NCBI RefSeq assembly: GCF_000817815.1
Contig: NZ_JPRD01000015.1
Coordinates: 248,001 to 312,000 of the forward strand
DNA length: 64,000 nt
Source: Vibrio owensii CAIM 1854 = LMG 25443
GTDB taxonomy: Bacteria > Pseudomonadota > Gammaproteobacteria > Enterobacterales > Vibrionaceae
Reading direction: 5' to 3'
Positions within the stretch are counted from its first letter, which is position 1, and the number at the start of each line of letters is the position of its first letter. Shown here in pieces: positions 26,669-35,368 of this stretch. Under the pieces are notes generated by a model. The model was given only the letters and a program-made list of their open reading frames with translations, was not told where the DNA came from and did no database searches. The position numbers and the translations under genes were made by a program.

Positions 26669-26760
26669 GAACCAAAATATAAATGCCATATGTATCACGT
26701 CCTTTATGGGATTTCGATATGTTGGTAATTTGAAGGATATTTGCAAGAGGGAGACTGGTA

Positions 26761-27048
26761 GTGAAACTAACATTCGAAGTCATTTCAGATGACAGATTTG
26801 AAGGCAGCAAGAAAGAACTTAAAGAAATGACAGAGAAGATCGATGCCGCATTAAGTAAGCTCGAGGGAATCACTGTTCAGAAAGGAATTCTGCGCGAGCT
26901 TAGGTTCCCTGCTTCAGAGAATGAACCCAGCCACATTACTTACAGACGTCGCTACTTCGTAACCAAAAGTGCGTGTAAACCAACTTGGAATGACGTCTAT
27001 GCTGCTGTGAACCGTGTATACTCACCCAAATATGAATTTCAGAACTAA
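26761..27048 (+). CDS. Hypothetical protein with GTG start (95 aa)
   Basis: GTG at 26761 preceded by GAGGGAGA. Small basic alpha/beta protein (MKLTFEVISDDRFEGSKKEL, ends VNRVYSPKYEFQN). No recognised domain and no signal peptide. Confidence 0.6.
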   Translation: MKLTFEVISDDRFEGSKKELKEMTEKIDAALSKLEGITVQKGILRELRFPASENEPSHITYRRRYFVTKSACKPTWNDVYAAVNRVYSPKYEFQN

Positions 27049-27246
27049 AGCTGTAGTTATTAACTCGAAGAACACTCCAATCAGCAACTCATACCTTTGG
27101 TTTCTAGTCACGATAAGTGAATTTCTATATTTGGCATAAATCATACCAAGCTGGTGGTAAAGCTGATACTCAAGAGAAAAGCTGTCTAAGCCTTGTCTGT
27201 AAATGATTTGCGAACGCTCACAATTAACTATTCCAGAAGATCAAAT

Positions 27247-27636
27247 ATGACAAATACTATTAAAACTATATTGCTTTTCACACTATTTGCGGCGAGCTTT
27301 GGTACACAAGCACATGGAACGGTTATCAATTGTGCCGAACGAATCATGGCATATAAAGCCACCATACCGGAATCGTACGAAATGGTCTGGGTTAAGGGAG
27401 ACATCAGTGAAGTAAGAAGTACTTATTCAAAGACAACGCTAGAAACAAAAATTAAATACTGTAAAGGTAGAACAGAGCTCTCACCAAGTCGGAAAATGTG
27501 CGTCTCCGGCTTAATGATGATGGAGGAGTACCCTTCAATCGAAGTCAATCAGGAAAGCTTCGATACAGAAAACTTAGTGGAGGCGATAGTGGCTCTTGAT
27601 CGTTGTAAACTTATATTAGGACGAGTGAAAAAATGA
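27247..27636 (+). CDS. Exported four-cysteine protein, paralogue 1 (129 aa)
   Basis: ATG at 27247 (signal MTNTIKTILLFTLFAASFGT, cleavage near QAHG) is preferred over 27193. The mature part has four cysteines (INCAER, KYCKGR, KMCVSG, DRCKLILG) at positions shared with the next gene, to which it is clearly related, so the pair arose by tandem duplication. Probably disulfide-bonded and periplasmic. Its stop overlaps the start of the paralogue. Confidence 0.75.
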   Translation: MTNTIKTILLFTLFAASFGTQAHGTVINCAERIMAYKATIPESYEMVWVKGDISEVRSTYSKTTLETKIKYCKGRTELSPSRKMCVSGLMMMEEYPSIEVNQESFDTENLVEAIVALDRCKLILGRVKK

Positions 27637-28037
27637 GAAAAACAGTCAACACCATGATCGTACTAGGGCTATCTATAACTGGATTCAGCACACAAGCTTT
27701 TGTGCCAGCTTCAGGCGGTCGATCGTTGTTATCATGCGCAGAAATGATAAATTTCTACAAAGCAACAATGCCCGAAGAGACTGAAATTATCTGGGTACAC
27801 GATGATATAAATGAAGTTAAGACTCTTTACTCACATTCAACATTGAGAACTGAAATTCGGTATTGTACCGGAGATAAAGAACTGGCTGGTTCAAAGTGTA
27901 TATCAGGCACTGTTATTAAAGAGGGAGAGCCTGCGCAAATAGCCTCTCAAGGTTCTTTTAAAACGGATAAGAAAGTCAAGGGAATCGTCGCTCTAGATAA
28001 GTGCAAAATCATTATGGGGAGAGTGGATAAAGACTAA
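27633..28037 (+). CDS. Exported four-cysteine protein, paralogue 2 (134 aa)
   Basis: Overlaps the preceding gene by ATGA. Signal peptide to about residue 23 (MIVLGLSITGFSTQAF). Shares with paralogue 1 the blocks CAExxxxYKATxPE, YSxxTLxTxIxYC and IVALDxCKxIxGRV, including all four cysteines. Family otherwise unknown. A terminator follows directly. Confidence 0.75.
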   Translation: MRKTVNTMIVLGLSITGFSTQAFVPASGGRSLLSCAEMINFYKATMPEETEIIWVHDDINEVKTLYSHSTLRTEIRYCTGDKELAGSKCISGTVIKEGEPAQIASQGSFKTDKKVKGIVALDKCKIIMGRVDKD

Positions 28038-28052
28038 TTTCCTGTTAATTAC

Positions 28053-28078
28053 AAAAAGGAGCCATACGGTTCCTTTTT
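28053..28078 (+). terminator. Rho-independent terminator after the paralogue pair
   Basis: Stem of AAAAAGGA with TCCTTTTT (plus a weaker inner GCC/GGT) and 4-nt loop, ending in a T run. Confidence 0.8.
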
Positions 28079-28095
28079 TACTTCAAAGAACCCCT

Positions 28096-28141
28096 GATCA
28101 AATTACATTCACCATTGAATTTGGCGAGTCACTCATAAAAT
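28096..28141 (+). promoter_or_regulatory. GATC-type promoter for the gene at 28177
   Basis: Plus strand: GATC, 13 bp, CATTGA, 17-bp spacer, TAAAAT. Confidence 0.75.
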
Positions 28142-28176
28142 GAATCCATCAGGTAAATGAGATAAAGGATCTAAAA

Positions 28177-28968
28177 ATGAAAGAGTGTTTTGTGTCATCT
28201 ATCACTGGTGATGTTTTTAATTTTACTGGTTTCGAGGATCGTGTACTAAATGGAGAAGTTGGTTTCAAAATAAAAGGAGTAGAATTCAACGTAGATGCTA
28301 CAAACAGAAACAGAGCTCTAAATGGTATTCGTCATTTCATACTGGACGGCTTTAAAGGTACATCCGATATAGCTATCGAACTTTATTCCCACTACATTCG
28401 AGCAGCAATAGCAAAAATAAGCAAAGACCTTATAGTGGAACAATCCTTTATAGATGAATGCTTCGAAGGCCGAGTGGCACCGATCGACGCGGTTAACTGT
28501 TGGCTAGAAGACGAAGTCATTACCAGTAGTGATCAACAATTTCATTTTGCTATCTATACCGTTGATAATGGCTATTTTGATCTGGAAGTTATACCGATCA
28601 ATGCTGGTTCATTGAGTCTAGTTTACAGAACTGCACTTTCAAATGAACTTGAAGGCGATTTGTTCAATATTTACTATGACCGTAATTGTAGCAGATTAAA
28701 ACCAGTAAAATGGAGCGGCGACTTGGTTACTTCGTTAGATGCATTAGTAAAGGGACTGAGTGAAGAAGAGATTAAATCCATGAACGATATTACAGTAATT
28801 AAACTTGAAGACGGTTCATTTTCACCAATTAATGGTCACCGTCGATTAAAGGTAAACCTTGAGCTTTCAGGAAAAGCGAAAGTAACTAATATAGACACAA
28901 ACGAGACTATCACTATCACCCAAGGAGATGATGGTCGATATGTCAAAGTAGAGTCAATAATTAACTAA
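28177..28968 (+). CDS. Hypothetical protein (263 aa)
   Basis: AAGGAT precedes ATG 28177. Soluble protein beginning MKECFVSSITGDVFNFTG; an acidic alpha/beta N-terminal part and a beta-rich C-terminal part (KAKVTNIDTNETITITQGDD). No family, signal or membrane segment. It is 19 bp upstream of the transglutaminase-like gene and probably co-transcribed. Confidence 0.65.
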   Translation: MKECFVSSITGDVFNFTGFEDRVLNGEVGFKIKGVEFNVDATNRNRALNGIRHFILDGFKGTSDIAIELYSHYIRAAIAKISKDLIVEQSFIDECFEGRVAPIDAVNCWLEDEVITSSDQQFHFAIYTVDNGYFDLEVIPINAGSLSLVYRTALSNELEGDLFNIYYDRNCSRLKPVKWSGDLVTSLDALVKGLSEEEIKSMNDITVIKLEDGSFSPINGHRRLKVNLELSGKAKVTNIDTNETITITQGDDGRYVKVESIIN

Positions 28969-28987
28969 CCTCTGGAACAAAAGCCTT

Positions 28988-30199
28988 ATGAAAAAATTCT
29001 GTGCTCTGATAATTTCTTTAATTGTCGGTTTGTTATTAATATCAATTGGAATGGGCTGGCACGCTTCCACTACTTTTGTTTCAGAACCGAAGATGTCCTT
29101 CTCCTTTGATGAAGGTTACAAGCTTGTTCACCCAGATTCCTTTGTGCAGAAGGTTGTGGATCATGATGCCAAGCAAGGTGCCATTCACAATAAACCGTAT
29201 GAAGCGCAGAAATTGAGCAAAGCGAAACAGTTTGTGGATAAATGGCTGGTACTTTCGGAAGAAATATCAGCTCCTTCAACCTCAGAGTTCTGGCTTATGA
29301 ACAGATATCTGACCAAACTTAACAACCTTGCATTTGATTATTTTACTTACGAGAATGGTCGTGCTGTTGAGTCATATTATCGTCAGTATGCAGATTGCGA
29401 CTTGTACTCACTGTTGATTAAATCAGCCGCGGCTCTTAATGGTATTGAGCTTGATCTTATCTTTGCTCCTGGTCATGCGTTTATCAATTGGAACAACCCT
29501 GATGGACCAGATGTGACCTGGGAAGCTACCAGCAACAAACCTGTAAACTTCGACAATAAACTATACAAACCAGACTTTACGGTAGGCTCATATACAACGG
29601 CAACAGCAAACGACATGCTTGATGTTGTGGAAATCCAATACTTAATCACCAACAAGAAGGACTTTTCTGAAGAGCAATTGACAGCACTGACAAATAAATA
29701 CATCAGAGCCGATAGCCCTTATTCAGTGCTTAGTTTCGAAGTGTTTTCAAAGGATATGAAGACCTACGATAGCTTAGTGGCAAGAGACCCCGGTTACGCT
29801 GTAAAAGCATATGCCGAACATCCAAGTGACACTTGGCTAGCAAGTTCGTTGCATGAGCATTTCAGTAAAGAACAGTTTTATGATGAAGGTAAGGTTGAGT
29901 ACCTAAGAGATCGTATCATTTTCAGTCCTGGAGCCTCATTTGATGCTCGTTACTCGGTACTTGATTTAACAAAGTTAAAGCACATTGCATACGCTCCGGA
30001 TGTTTTTTTTCATGGATTGGTAGCATACTTCTACAGTCGTTTCGATTCAGAAGGAACTCTTTTGTATGAAAAGTATCAACTTTATGGATTTATTGCTTTG
30101 CTTTTGTTCATGGTCTATTTGTGTGTTTTTCCAGTATTTTTTGCGTCGAAAAAAGAACAAAATACTGACATACCTAATCATGAAGAAAGTGTGGCATAA
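28988..30199 (+). CDS. Transglutaminase-like membrane protein (403 aa)
   Basis: One membrane helix at each end (residues 3-25 and about 365-385) places the 340-residue middle in the periplasm. The middle has a Cys-His-Asp/Glu-like order: DCDLYSLLIKSAAALNG, GHAFINW, then VTWEAT, as in transglutaminase-fold cysteine peptidases or transglutaminases, where Cys sits at the head of a helix and His starts a strand. Catalysis is inferred, not shown; the third residue is uncertain. A strong terminator follows. Confidence 0.6.
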   Translation: MKKFCALIISLIVGLLLISIGMGWHASTTFVSEPKMSFSFDEGYKLVHPDSFVQKVVDHDAKQGAIHNKPYEAQKLSKAKQFVDKWLVLSEEISAPSTSEFWLMNRYLTKLNNLAFDYFTYENGRAVESYYRQYADCDLYSLLIKSAAALNGIELDLIFAPGHAFINWNNPDGPDVTWEATSNKPVNFDNKLYKPDFTVGSYTTATANDMLDVVEIQYLITNKKDFSEEQLTALTNKYIRADSPYSVLSFEVFSKDMKTYDSLVARDPGYAVKAYAEHPSDTWLASSLHEHFSKEQFYDEGKVEYLRDRIIFSPGASFDARYSVLDLTKLKHIAYAPDVFFHGLVAYFYSRFDSEGTLLYEKYQLYGFIALLLFMVYLCVFPVFFASKKEQNTDIPNHEESVA

Positions 30200-30214
30200 A
30201 ATGCAGCTGACAAT

Positions 30215-30236
30215 AAAGCTGGCGATGCCAGCTTTT
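30215..30236. terminator. Rho-independent terminator between convergent genes
   Basis: Perfect 9-bp stem (AAAGCTGGC/GCCAGCTTT) with 3-nt loop and T tail, 15 bp after the stop at 30199. Confidence 0.85.
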
Positions 30237-30252
30237 CGTCAGGGCGAATTAT

Positions 30253-30852
30253 TTACTTATTTAGCAAGTATTCAACTAACTCAAGGAACTCTTCGTAATT
30301 CTTAAATGACCCTAAAATGATTTGGTATTTGTTATTAATAATAAACCCTGGAACAGCAGTTAACCTCGCCTTACGGAACCCCTCATCATATGAACGCTGA
30401 AGCGTCAAAACCTTCTCGCTATTGTAAGTGGCATCAAATACCTTTTTTGAAACACCATGTTCAATGAACCATTCACGTAACTCAGTTTCGCTACGTAGTG
30501 GCTTATCTGAACGTTGTATTTTACGGAACATTTCAGGCACTAATTCATGATCATTGCCAAGAACCTTCATCATCGCATACGCTTTTGAAACGGGTACGCC
30601 CATTTCACGTCCAATGAAAGAAATACTGCGCTTTTCTAATTGAACATCACTTGGCAAGTCCTGCTCCATTGACTTAAAGAGTTTTTCAAACGCAAGGCAA
30701 TGAGAGCAATAGAACGAAAAGTATTCTACAACCTGCGGCTGTTCTGCTTTTTGAAAGTCGAGAACTTTATAGTTTACGCCCTCTTTGAAATCTGCGGCAT
30801 GTACAGAGAGGCTGACGGTTGCTGACGCCAGTAAAGCTAATAGTTTTTTCAT
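30253..30852 (-). CDS. dsbA: Periplasmic thiol:disulfide oxidoreductase, DsbA family (199 aa)
   Basis: Signal peptide MKKLLALLASATVSLSVHA. The active site is CSHC in the thioredoxin fold position (EYFSFYCSHCLAFEKLF, about residues 43-59), where E. coli DsbA has CPHC. The cis-proline loop is visible as TAVPGFIINN near residue 170. Length is typical. It should oxidise cysteine pairs in exported proteins; many small Cys-containing exported proteins are encoded nearby. A chromosomal DsbA is expected in the host, so this is probably an extra, plasmid-borne copy. Confidence 0.9.
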   Translation of the reverse strand: MKKLLALLASATVSLSVHAADFKEGVNYKVLDFQKAEQPQVVEYFSFYCSHCLAFEKLFKSMEQDLPSDVQLEKRSISFIGREMGVPVSKAYAMMKVLGNDHELVPEMFRKIQRSDKPLRSETELREWFIEHGVSKKVFDATYNSEKVLTLQRSYDEGFRKARLTAVPGFIINNKYQIILGSFKNYEEFLELVEYLLNK

Positions 30853-30927
30853 TGTTAAGCATTTCCGTTTAAGGCAAATGAGAGGGATTCCTGATCAGTA
30901 TAACAATACTGAAAACTTATTACGCCT

Positions 30928-30973
30928 GATCTAATCACACAGTGAATTGGACTAAGTTAGTTGCTCATAACAT
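30928..30973 (+). promoter_or_regulatory. GATC-type promoter for the GHKL ATPase gene
   Basis: Plus strand: GATC, 13 bp, AATTGG, 17-bp spacer, TAACAT. Confidence 0.7.
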
Positions 30974-31026
30974 CGGTAGCAAGCAAACGGTATAGCGGCA
31001 CAGTGACCGCAAAAAGGAGACCACAC

Positions 31027-32685
31027 ATGCTACCAATGAACCTCAATAACTTTTTGTTAGGATCTCGAGACTCAGGATATAGCCTATCTGATGGCGTCGC
31101 TGAGATTATTGATAATTCCATTCAAGCTAACTGTTCATATGTTGATATTCAAACGATATCAAACAAGAAAAAAGTGGAAGCCATACTGTACGCTGATAAT
31201 GGTAAAGGTATGGATTTTGAGACAATTTACAATTACTTAGTTATCGGTCAATCATCTACTTTCTTAGCCACATCAGGTATCGGCAAGTATGGAGTCGGTG
31301 CGAAGTTGTCAGCTTACAATATCGGCTTAAGAATCGACGTCTGGTCTCGTCCTGAGGGCTCAAAAGAATACATGCATACCTACTACGATCTAGATGAAGT
31401 CGCCAAGTCAGATTCGGTTGTTGAAATTCGTGAACCGGAATACTCTGAACTGCCTCCAGAAGTTTCCGCGATGATGCCATCAGATGCAAATACGATTGTC
31501 CGCTGGTCTAAGCTCGACAAATTCCCTAAAAAGAGTTTTAACTCAATTAAGTCTGAACTTACGACAAACCTTGGCCGCATTTTCCGTACATATATCTACC
31601 ATGGCTTAAAACTGACATTCAATGGTTCCGAAATTAAAGCCTTCGACCCTTCGATGCAATTGAAAGGTACTTATAACGATGAAATTCTAACAAAAGCGTA
31701 TGATGGTGAGGACGCGAAAATCCGACACTTCGAGCCAACCTTTATTTGCCAAAATGAAGTACTCATGGAGCGTGACGGAGACGTAGCTACATTAACAGTG
31801 ACAGTAATGCCAAAAGAAGTGACTCGCAAACCTGGCATGGGTGGCGACTCGCTTGCTCGAGCTCTTAAGCTCAAATCCAATCAAGGAAACGTGAGTTTTG
31901 TTCGTTCTCATCGCGAGGTGGGATATGCTCTGATTCCAAATCTATTTGGTAGAGCTGTTGTGGCTGAAGACAGGTTCATTGCCGTCTCGGTCGAATTCAC
32001 GCCAAAGTTTGATAAGGATTTTGACGTTAGAATCATTAAAAGAGGCGTTGAACCTCAAGGTAGCTTGAGAGACATCCTTCAAGAAAAGTTGAAGGCATAT
32101 ATTCCGATCGCGTCTAAGGTATTGAGACAGCAATGGAATTCACAAGAAATGGACGTTGATTTTGAGGCGATTGAACAGGCTGTAGAACGCATGAACATTC
32201 TTATCGCAAAATCACCGGAAGCAACAAAAGATGCATCTCCAGTTATGGTCGCACAAAAACACGTCGAGCTAATGAAACTAGCTTCTGAGATTGGTCTAGA
32301 TCATGATGCTTCCCAAAACTATCTAGAACGTAAATGCTCACGTCCATTTGTTCTCGAACGAGTAAAGAGCCTTGGTGCTAATGGAAGCGACTTTCTAGAT
32401 TTTACCTTCAACCAAGACCAGGTGATTATTCGCGTTAATGAAAGCCATAATGTCTACAAGAAAGTATGGGCACCACTTCACGAGATATCGAAGCTAAGCA
32501 AAGACGAACTTGAATTGGTAAACCCTGGAGAGACAGCCAAGCATAGCCTAGAAGCGTTAAATTTAATGCTTATCGCCTTTGGACGCCAACAAGCTCTTTT
32601 ACCTGTGCAGAACTTCAACTCGAGCATGTCTGGCTGGTCTGAGCAACTTGACCGCCTGATCTACCAAGTAGCTAAAAGTTCATAA
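31027..32685 (+). CDS. GHKL (MORC/Hsp90-like) ATPase (552 aa)
   Basis: ATG at 31027 with AGGAG upstream. The N-terminal ATP-binding domain shows the Bergerat-fold motifs in order: N-box EIIDNSIQAN (about 28-37), G1 DNGKGM (about 59-64), and GIGKYGVGAKLSA (about 81-93). MORC-type ATPases that act on DNA in eukaryotes and in bacterial defence islands have this arrangement. No nuclease or HTH domain could be named in the C-terminal half. It opens the 31-46 kb block of nucleic-acid-modification folds, which hints at a DNA-related role. Confidence 0.8.
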   Translation: MLPMNLNNFLLGSRDSGYSLSDGVAEIIDNSIQANCSYVDIQTISNKKKVEAILYADNGKGMDFETIYNYLVIGQSSTFLATSGIGKYGVGAKLSAYNIGLRIDVWSRPEGSKEYMHTYYDLDEVAKSDSVVEIREPEYSELPPEVSAMMPSDANTIVRWSKLDKFPKKSFNSIKSELTTNLGRIFRTYIYHGLKLTFNGSEIKAFDPSMQLKGTYNDEILTKAYDGEDAKIRHFEPTFICQNEVLMERDGDVATLTVTVMPKEVTRKPGMGGDSLARALKLKSNQGNVSFVRSHREVGYALIPNLFGRAVVAEDRFIAVSVEFTPKFDKDFDVRIIKRGVEPQGSLRDILQEKLKAYIPIASKVLRQQWNSQEMDVDFEAIEQAVERMNILIAKSPEATKDASPVMVAQKHVELMKLASEIGLDHDASQNYLERKCSRPFVLERVKSLGANGSDFLDFTFNQDQVIIRVNESHNVYKKVWAPLHEISKLSKDELELVNPGETAKHSLEALNLMLIAFGRQQALLPVQNFNSSMSGWSEQLDRLIYQVAKSS

Positions 32686-32686
32686 C

Positions 32687-32854
32687 GTGAGCGATGGAAA
32701 CAAGGTACTCATCCAGTGGACTGTAAAGTCCACTGGGGAGGTAAAACAGACTAGACACTCAATGCTAAGGGGCACAGCCCAAAAGCTTGTTAACTGGCTG
32801 AACAAGAGTAACCGAAGAGAAAATGTCGGGTCAGTATACGAAATATTCAACTAA
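32687..32854 (+). CDS. Small protein after the GHKL ATPase (55 aa)
   Basis: GTG start one base after the ATPase stop; the product begins MSDGNKVLIQWTVKSTGEV and is basic, with protein-like composition to its end (VGSVYEIFN). Probably translated by coupling. A perfect 9-bp inverted repeat (CCAGTGGAC/GTCCACTGG, 32713-32736) lies inside it. Function unknown. Confidence 0.55.
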   Translation: MSDGNKVLIQWTVKSTGEVKQTRHSMLRGTAQKLVNWLNKSNRRENVGSVYEIFN

Positions 32855-32859
32855 GTACA

Positions 32860-32883
32860 AAAGGTCGCATTAATGCGGCCTTT
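32860..32883 (+). terminator. Rho-independent terminator
   Basis: 10-bp stem (AAAGGTCGCA/TGCGGCCTTT, one G-U pair) with a TTAA loop, 5 bp after the small gene's stop. Confidence 0.75.
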
Positions 32884-32900
32884 ATTAATTCTCATCACCT

Positions 32901-32946
32901 GATCTTATCTTATGAACAATTGGTTGCTGCAACCTCGCAGTAAACT
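32901..32946 (+). promoter_or_regulatory. GATC-type promoter for 32984 and probably 33264
   Basis: Plus strand: GATC, 13 bp, AATTGG, 17-bp spacer, TAAACT. Confidence 0.7.
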
Positions 32947-32983
32947 GGATTGAACAAACATTCACAGCACTAAAGGTACTGAT

Positions 32984-33160
32984 ATGGCGACAGTAAGTTG
33001 GAAAAATGACAGCGGCAAAGAAACCAAAATCCACATTCAAAGTGGTAGTGAAACACTATGTGGGAGAGCGATTCCTACACGCGGCAAAGAATGGAACCTA
33101 TTCGGTACCGCAACTTGCCAGCGTTGTCTTAAGGTTCAAGAAAAACTGAACCAAGAGTGA
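32984..33160 (+). CDS. Small CxxC zinc-binding-like protein (58 aa)
   Basis: ATG at 32984 to TGA at 33160. The product has ETLCGRAI near residue 24 and ATCQRCLK near 44, the cysteine spacing of a small zinc ribbon. Directly upstream of the DndC-like gene, probably on the same transcript. Too short for most gene callers, but composition and cysteine pattern support it. Confidence 0.6.
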   Translation: MATVSWKNDSGKETKIHIQSGSETLCGRAIPTRGKEWNLFGTATCQRCLKVQEKLNQE

Positions 33161-33263
33161 TGAAATAGAACTCGGCCTCTTTCTGAACACTCCGACACTT
33201 GGATTGGGGCCAATAATTAAAATCTCAATATACAGCAAATGCCAGATTTGACGAGGACATAGC

Positions 33264-34919
33264 ATGGATTGGTTTACTAAAATTACAAATGCGAAGAATG
33301 AGTCAGTGCCAGACCTTAAGCAACGAGCTAAGGATGTCATCAACCGACTGGAGAAGACGTTTCTTACTCAACCAATGATGCCTTGTATCCTCTATTCCTT
33401 TGGAAAAGACTCATCAGTAACAATGTCTCTTTCGCTTGTAGCTTGGGTGCGAGCTACTAAAATTAGCCCCCTTCTTGCAAAAATCCCGTTTCTAATCGTG
33501 TATTCAAACACTCGTCATGAGTCACCACACAAGCAAGATTACATGCTTAAGGAAGTTGGAGACATTAAACGCTATGCCAATGTTCATGGGATTAATCTGG
33601 TAATGCTTGAAAGCAAACCTCGAATCAATGAGTCATGGGCTGGTAAGGTGGTTGCTGGTAGTATCGTCAACTGGACAAGAATTCTCGGGAAGTCAGCGGG
33701 ATGCAGTGTTGATTGGAAAATTAAACCTAATGAGCGCATTGTTAAGCCATACGAAAAAATGGCTCAAGAGATGGGGATTCAATTAGTTAAGTTTTTGGGG
33801 TCTCGTGCCGAGGAATCACCAACTAGAGCTCAAAACCTTGCCCGGTATGGGGCAAATTCATTCACCATTTGTCCATTCAATGGGAGTAATTACCTCTACC
33901 CCGTCATGGATTGGTCTGTAGAAGATATTTGGTCTTATTTGCTTTTCTGCGAAGATGATATTGATTCGAATGTACCGGGAATTAAAGACGGGTTTGATCG
34001 AACCGCTGCTTACTACAACTCGATGAGCGCAACGGAATGTTCAGCTACTGATATTAACAACGGAAGTTCATGTAAAGGTGCTAGGGATGGCTGTTATATC
34101 TGCTTCATGAGCGACAGTCCTACGTTGGACGAAAGCATCGGTAAAAACTTTCCACATATTTCGCCATTGCAAGAGTACCGTAAATTCATGCTCTACAACG
34201 ATGCCAATGCATTGAACCGTTCTTATGTACAACAGGCACCCGGTTCACTGAATGATGTCAAAGCGGCTTGCAACTCCGGTAGCTACCTTTTGGATCTGGT
34301 TCGTATTGGACTTACTATACAAAAGCGCGAAGAAGAACGTGCAGAACAAGAACGTGAACTGGTAGAGAATGGTTTACACCTCGATCCGGAGAATGCTCTC
34401 ACTGAGTCTACATTCACTATTTTTGAACCAATTGATATTGCTTGGATAGACTGGAACTGGATGTCACGTGGTCTTCAAGTTGAGCCACATGCTGCGCTCA
34501 AAGCTTACTACGATGTTTATATCAGGGACATCCGATATGACATTCCGGCAGGTTACAAGCGCCATAGCGTAGAATATACAGACTTAACCACACATAACGG
34601 TAAGATCTTCTACCCTGAATTAGATATTAATGGTGAGGATTCAGCAGATTACGATCTGAATGACATTAGTAGTGATACAACCTGGCAGTTTGCTTCAAAT
34701 GAAGAATGCTCACTCGTATTTACACAGGAAGTTTTAGAAAGTTGGCTACGAGAACAAAGCTTCACTAGGGCCGGAGACCGTTGGATTGAGTCCGGAATGC
34801 TGAAGCCTCCAAAAGCACAATTAGGTCGCATTAAAAAACGTCGTGAATGGGTTAAGAACATCTACCAACTTGGATTAAACCAAAAGGCATTTGATGGCGG
34901 GCCATTAACAGGAATTTAA
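33264..34919 (+). CDS. DndC-like PP-loop (PAPS reductase family) protein (551 aa)
   Basis: The N-terminal PP-loop ILYSFGKDSSVTMSLSL (about residues 42-58) is a variant of SGGKDS, the ATP-pyrophosphatase motif. GSRAEESPTRAQN (about 180-192) is the typical second motif. A cysteine cluster follows (CSATDINNGSSCKGARDGC then C at about 254-276), comparable to the iron-sulfur ligand region of DndC. DndC takes part in phosphorothioate DNA modification; length fits. The companion DndA, B, D and E genes are absent, so it may work in another sulfur or nucleotide-modifying pathway. Confidence 0.7.
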   Translation: MDWFTKITNAKNESVPDLKQRAKDVINRLEKTFLTQPMMPCILYSFGKDSSVTMSLSLVAWVRATKISPLLAKIPFLIVYSNTRHESPHKQDYMLKEVGDIKRYANVHGINLVMLESKPRINESWAGKVVAGSIVNWTRILGKSAGCSVDWKIKPNERIVKPYEKMAQEMGIQLVKFLGSRAEESPTRAQNLARYGANSFTICPFNGSNYLYPVMDWSVEDIWSYLLFCEDDIDSNVPGIKDGFDRTAAYYNSMSATECSATDINNGSSCKGARDGCYICFMSDSPTLDESIGKNFPHISPLQEYRKFMLYNDANALNRSYVQQAPGSLNDVKAACNSGSYLLDLVRIGLTIQKREEERAEQERELVENGLHLDPENALTESTFTIFEPIDIAWIDWNWMSRGLQVEPHAALKAYYDVYIRDIRYDIPAGYKRHSVEYTDLTTHNGKIFYPELDINGEDSADYDLNDISSDTTWQFASNEECSLVFTQEVLESWLREQSFTRAGDRWIESGMLKPPKAQLGRIKKRREWVKNIYQLGLNQKAFDGGPLTGI

Positions 34920-34960
34920 GAACGAGTTTCATAGCCTGACGCTTAATCCATCACCCATCG

Positions 34961-34986
34961 AAGCCCTGACGCTATGCTCGGGGCTT
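34961..34986 (+). terminator. Rho-independent terminator after the DndC-like gene
   Basis: 6-bp stem (AAGCCC/GGGCTT), 14-nt loop, then T-rich tail, about 45 bp past the stop. Confidence 0.7.
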
Positions 34987-35006
34987 TTTCTATGTAAAAA
35001 AAACCT

Positions 35007-35052
35007 GATCTAACTACATAGTCCATTGGAAAAATTCCGTTGATTGGATGAT
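35007..35052 (+). promoter_or_regulatory. GATC-type promoter for 35092-37066
   Basis: Plus strand: GATC, 13 bp, CATTGG, 17-bp spacer, GATGAT. Confidence 0.7.
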
Positions 35053-35091
35053 GACTCTTCAAAGAAATATACCAATTCAAAGGATCATTAA

Positions 35092-35319
35092 ATGAAAATT
35101 GTAGACCTATATGGAAATCAAATTGAAGTTACCGATCTTGAAGCTGCCATTGACCAAGCTAAGGGAGGCTCAAAAATAAATGATATTTATCAAACTCCTT
35201 TTTCCATCGATTCACAAGGGGTCTCAACGCCAATTTCAGGTAAAGAGAATGAACGTCACAGTGTTGGGGAATATTGGTCCGATGCTTTGAAAAAGCTACG
35301 TGCGCTACAAGTGGCTTAA
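35092..35319 (+). CDS. Small hypothetical protein (75 aa)
   Basis: AAGGATC precedes ATG 35092. Product begins MKIVDLYGNQIEVTDLEAAI and has no recognised domain. It lies about 50 bp upstream of the DUF6884/TGT fusion under the same promoter, so it may be a partner of that enzyme. Confidence 0.6.
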   Translation: MKIVDLYGNQIEVTDLEAAIDQAKGGSKINDIYQTPFSIDSQGVSTPISGKENERHSVGEYWSDALKKLRALQVA

Positions 35320-35368
35320 CTAATCCCCTGACCTTACCTCAAGTTGGGGTTTATAAGAGACTTTCACT

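Noticed and set aside
30887..30896. GATC-type promoter for dsbA
   Set aside because: GATC and an AGGAAT hexamer are present, but the best -10 (TAAACG) is only 15 bp away; left out of the count.
34649..34861. Leftward frame inside the DndC-like gene
   Set aside because: Shadow of a gene with clear motifs on the other strand; no ribosome site.
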